From Bacteroidota bacterium (GTDB lineage: Bacteria; Bacteroidota; Bacteroidia; Chitinophagales; Chitinophagaceae), in contig JAUZOA010000008.1 in assembly GCA_030706685.1 (NCBI GenBank), positions 1-64,000 on the forward strand: a DNA stretch of 64,000 nucleotides, written 5' to 3'. Below the pieces are notes generated by a model. The model ran no database searches. It was not told the DNA's origin and saw only the letters and a list, made by a program, of their open reading frames with translations. The translations under genes and the position numbers were made by a program. The stretch's first letter is position 1; the number at the start of each line of letters is the position of its first letter. Shown one piece after another: positions 63,099 through 64,000 of the stretch.

Positions 63099-64000
63099 AT
63101 GATTAAAGTCACTTATATTATTTCGGATACCGACCAGGCAATATTCTTTGAAAATACATTCCGGTTGATTGATAAAAGCCGCTTTGCCATTTCGGTCATC
63201 CTGCTGAACCCGGGCAATACACCGTTTGAGGAAACGCTGGTTAAAGAAAATATTCCGCACAAGCGGATACGTTACACCGGCAAAAAAGATTATCCCAGGG
63301 CCATTATTCAGGCAATAATCTATTTGCGAAAAATAAAACCTGACATTGTACATACCCATTTGGCCAATGCCAGCGTCATTGGTTTATTCGCTGCGAAAAT
63401 TGCCGGGGTGAAAAAAAGAATTTATACACGTCATGGCGGTACACAAAAATTTTTTTTCGATAAAGGAAAAAAATACGACAAAGCCGTTCATTATATGGCA
63501 ACGCATATTATTGCCACCTGTGAAAATGTAAAAGAGGTATTAATGGAAGAAGATCATGTCGCGGCCGGGAAGATCACCATTGTGAACCTTGCTTTTGAAA
63601 CGGAAAAATTCGCGAATCCCGATCCTGTAATCGTTGAACAACTAAAACAAAAATACAACCCTCACGCAAGGGGCCCGGTGATTGGCGTCATCTCCCGCTG
63701 GGCAGGTTATAAAGGAATTCAGTATATCCTCCCGGCGTTCAAGGAATTGCTGAAAACATTTCCCAATGCCTTGCTGATATTAGCTAATGCAAGGGGTAAT
63801 TACGCCGGTGAGATCCAGAAAATGGTGGATGAGTTCAGACCGGAAGAAATTACAGCTATTCCCTTTGAAAATAATATTTACGAATTATACCAGCTCTTCG
63901 ATGTATTCGTACATGTACCGGTAGGAAAACATTATGAAGCCTTTGGCCAGATTTATATAGAAGCGCTTGCCGGTGGCATACCTTCTGTCGTCACCATGGC
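63099..64000 (+). CDS. Glycosyltransferase family 4-like, cut by the window edge
   Basis: The ORF starting MIKVTYIISDTDQAIFFENT is open to the last base (about 300 residues seen). It has the GT-B N-terminal pattern (KPDIVHTHLANASVIGLFAA) and the donor-domain motif (GVISRWAGYKGIQYILPAFK). HVPVGKHYEAFGQIYIEALA near residue 270 holds the E(x7)E-type retaining site. The 3' end lies outside the window. Confidence 0.88.
   Translation, partial: MIKVTYIISDTDQAIFFENTFRLIDKSRFAISVILLNPGNTPFEETLVKENIPHKRIRYTGKKDYPRAIIQAIIYLRKIKPDIVHTHLANASVIGLFAAKIAGVKKRIYTRHGGTQKFFFDKGKKYDKAVHYMATHIIATCENVKEVLMEEDHVAAGKITIVNLAFETEKFANPDPVIVEQLKQKYNPHARGPVIGVISRWAGYKGIQYILPAFKELLKTFPNALLILANARGNYAGEIQKMVDEFRPEEITAIPFENNIYELYQLFDVFVHVPVGKHYEAFGQIYIEALAGGIPSVVTM

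Overview
The window reads as a chromosomal segment of a Bacteroidota bacterium, most likely Chitinophagaceae or a close relative. Supporting signs are few Shine-Dalgarno sequences, TAnnTTTG-type promoters, an UpxY-type antiterminator heading a polysaccharide locus, a fused B12 mutase (IcmF), and dispersed short palindromes of several families that also sit inside coding sequence. The species is not identifiable from the sequence alone.

Layout. (1) 1-8235, minus strand: an M1 peptidase, an amino-sugar kinase/MurU pair split by a DUF559 gene lying between inverted palindrome copies, a STELLO-type glycosyltransferase with an overlapping partner, and a Gfo/Idh/MocA oxidoreductase. (2) 8236-9039: a gene-free spacer with 17 sequence cores at exactly 11-bp spacing. 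(3) 9040-12936: icmF, interrupted in frame by a complete DUF559 nuclease-like domain and by palindromic repeats. (4) 13099-23774: PfpI-like protein, the oxidative pentose phosphate operon gnd-zwf-pgl, a lipoprotein amidase, a GH63-like glucosidase, a sulfatase and a DUF72 protein. (5) 24634-30492: umuD/umuC (UmuD lacks both catalytic residues), a 2H phosphoesterase, a PA0069-type radical SAM protein, and a frameshifted tcmP with its Gp37/Gp68-type three-Cys partner; two more 11-bp-period arrays lie in the spacers.

(6) 31790-39321 is the most unusual part. Two short transcription units with strong terminators and tiny ORFs lead into a plus-strand array of about sixteen tRNAs and tRNA-like sequences. 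Several have an arm replaced or invaded by a dispersed palindrome, one lacks the anticodon arm, and some look normal. The same strand carries a YkuK-type RNase H-fold protein, a BCS1-like AAA ATPase, a slipin and an RtcB RNA ligase with all its active-site residues. I infer an RNA-repair/tRNA-substitution or decoy island; the gene content is visible, the function is not proven.

(7) 39577-41699: small accessory genes and a membrane acyltransferase. (8) 41863-64000: a surface polysaccharide locus with UpxY antiterminator, Wza, Wzc kinase, nucleotide-sugar enzymes, Wzm/Wzt exporter, aminotransferase, WbqC, methyltransferase, acetyltransferases and glycosyltransferases. It runs off the right edge inside a glycosyltransferase gene. 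Its genes are closely packed and often overlap, so they probably form one long operon from the promoter near 42511-42541.
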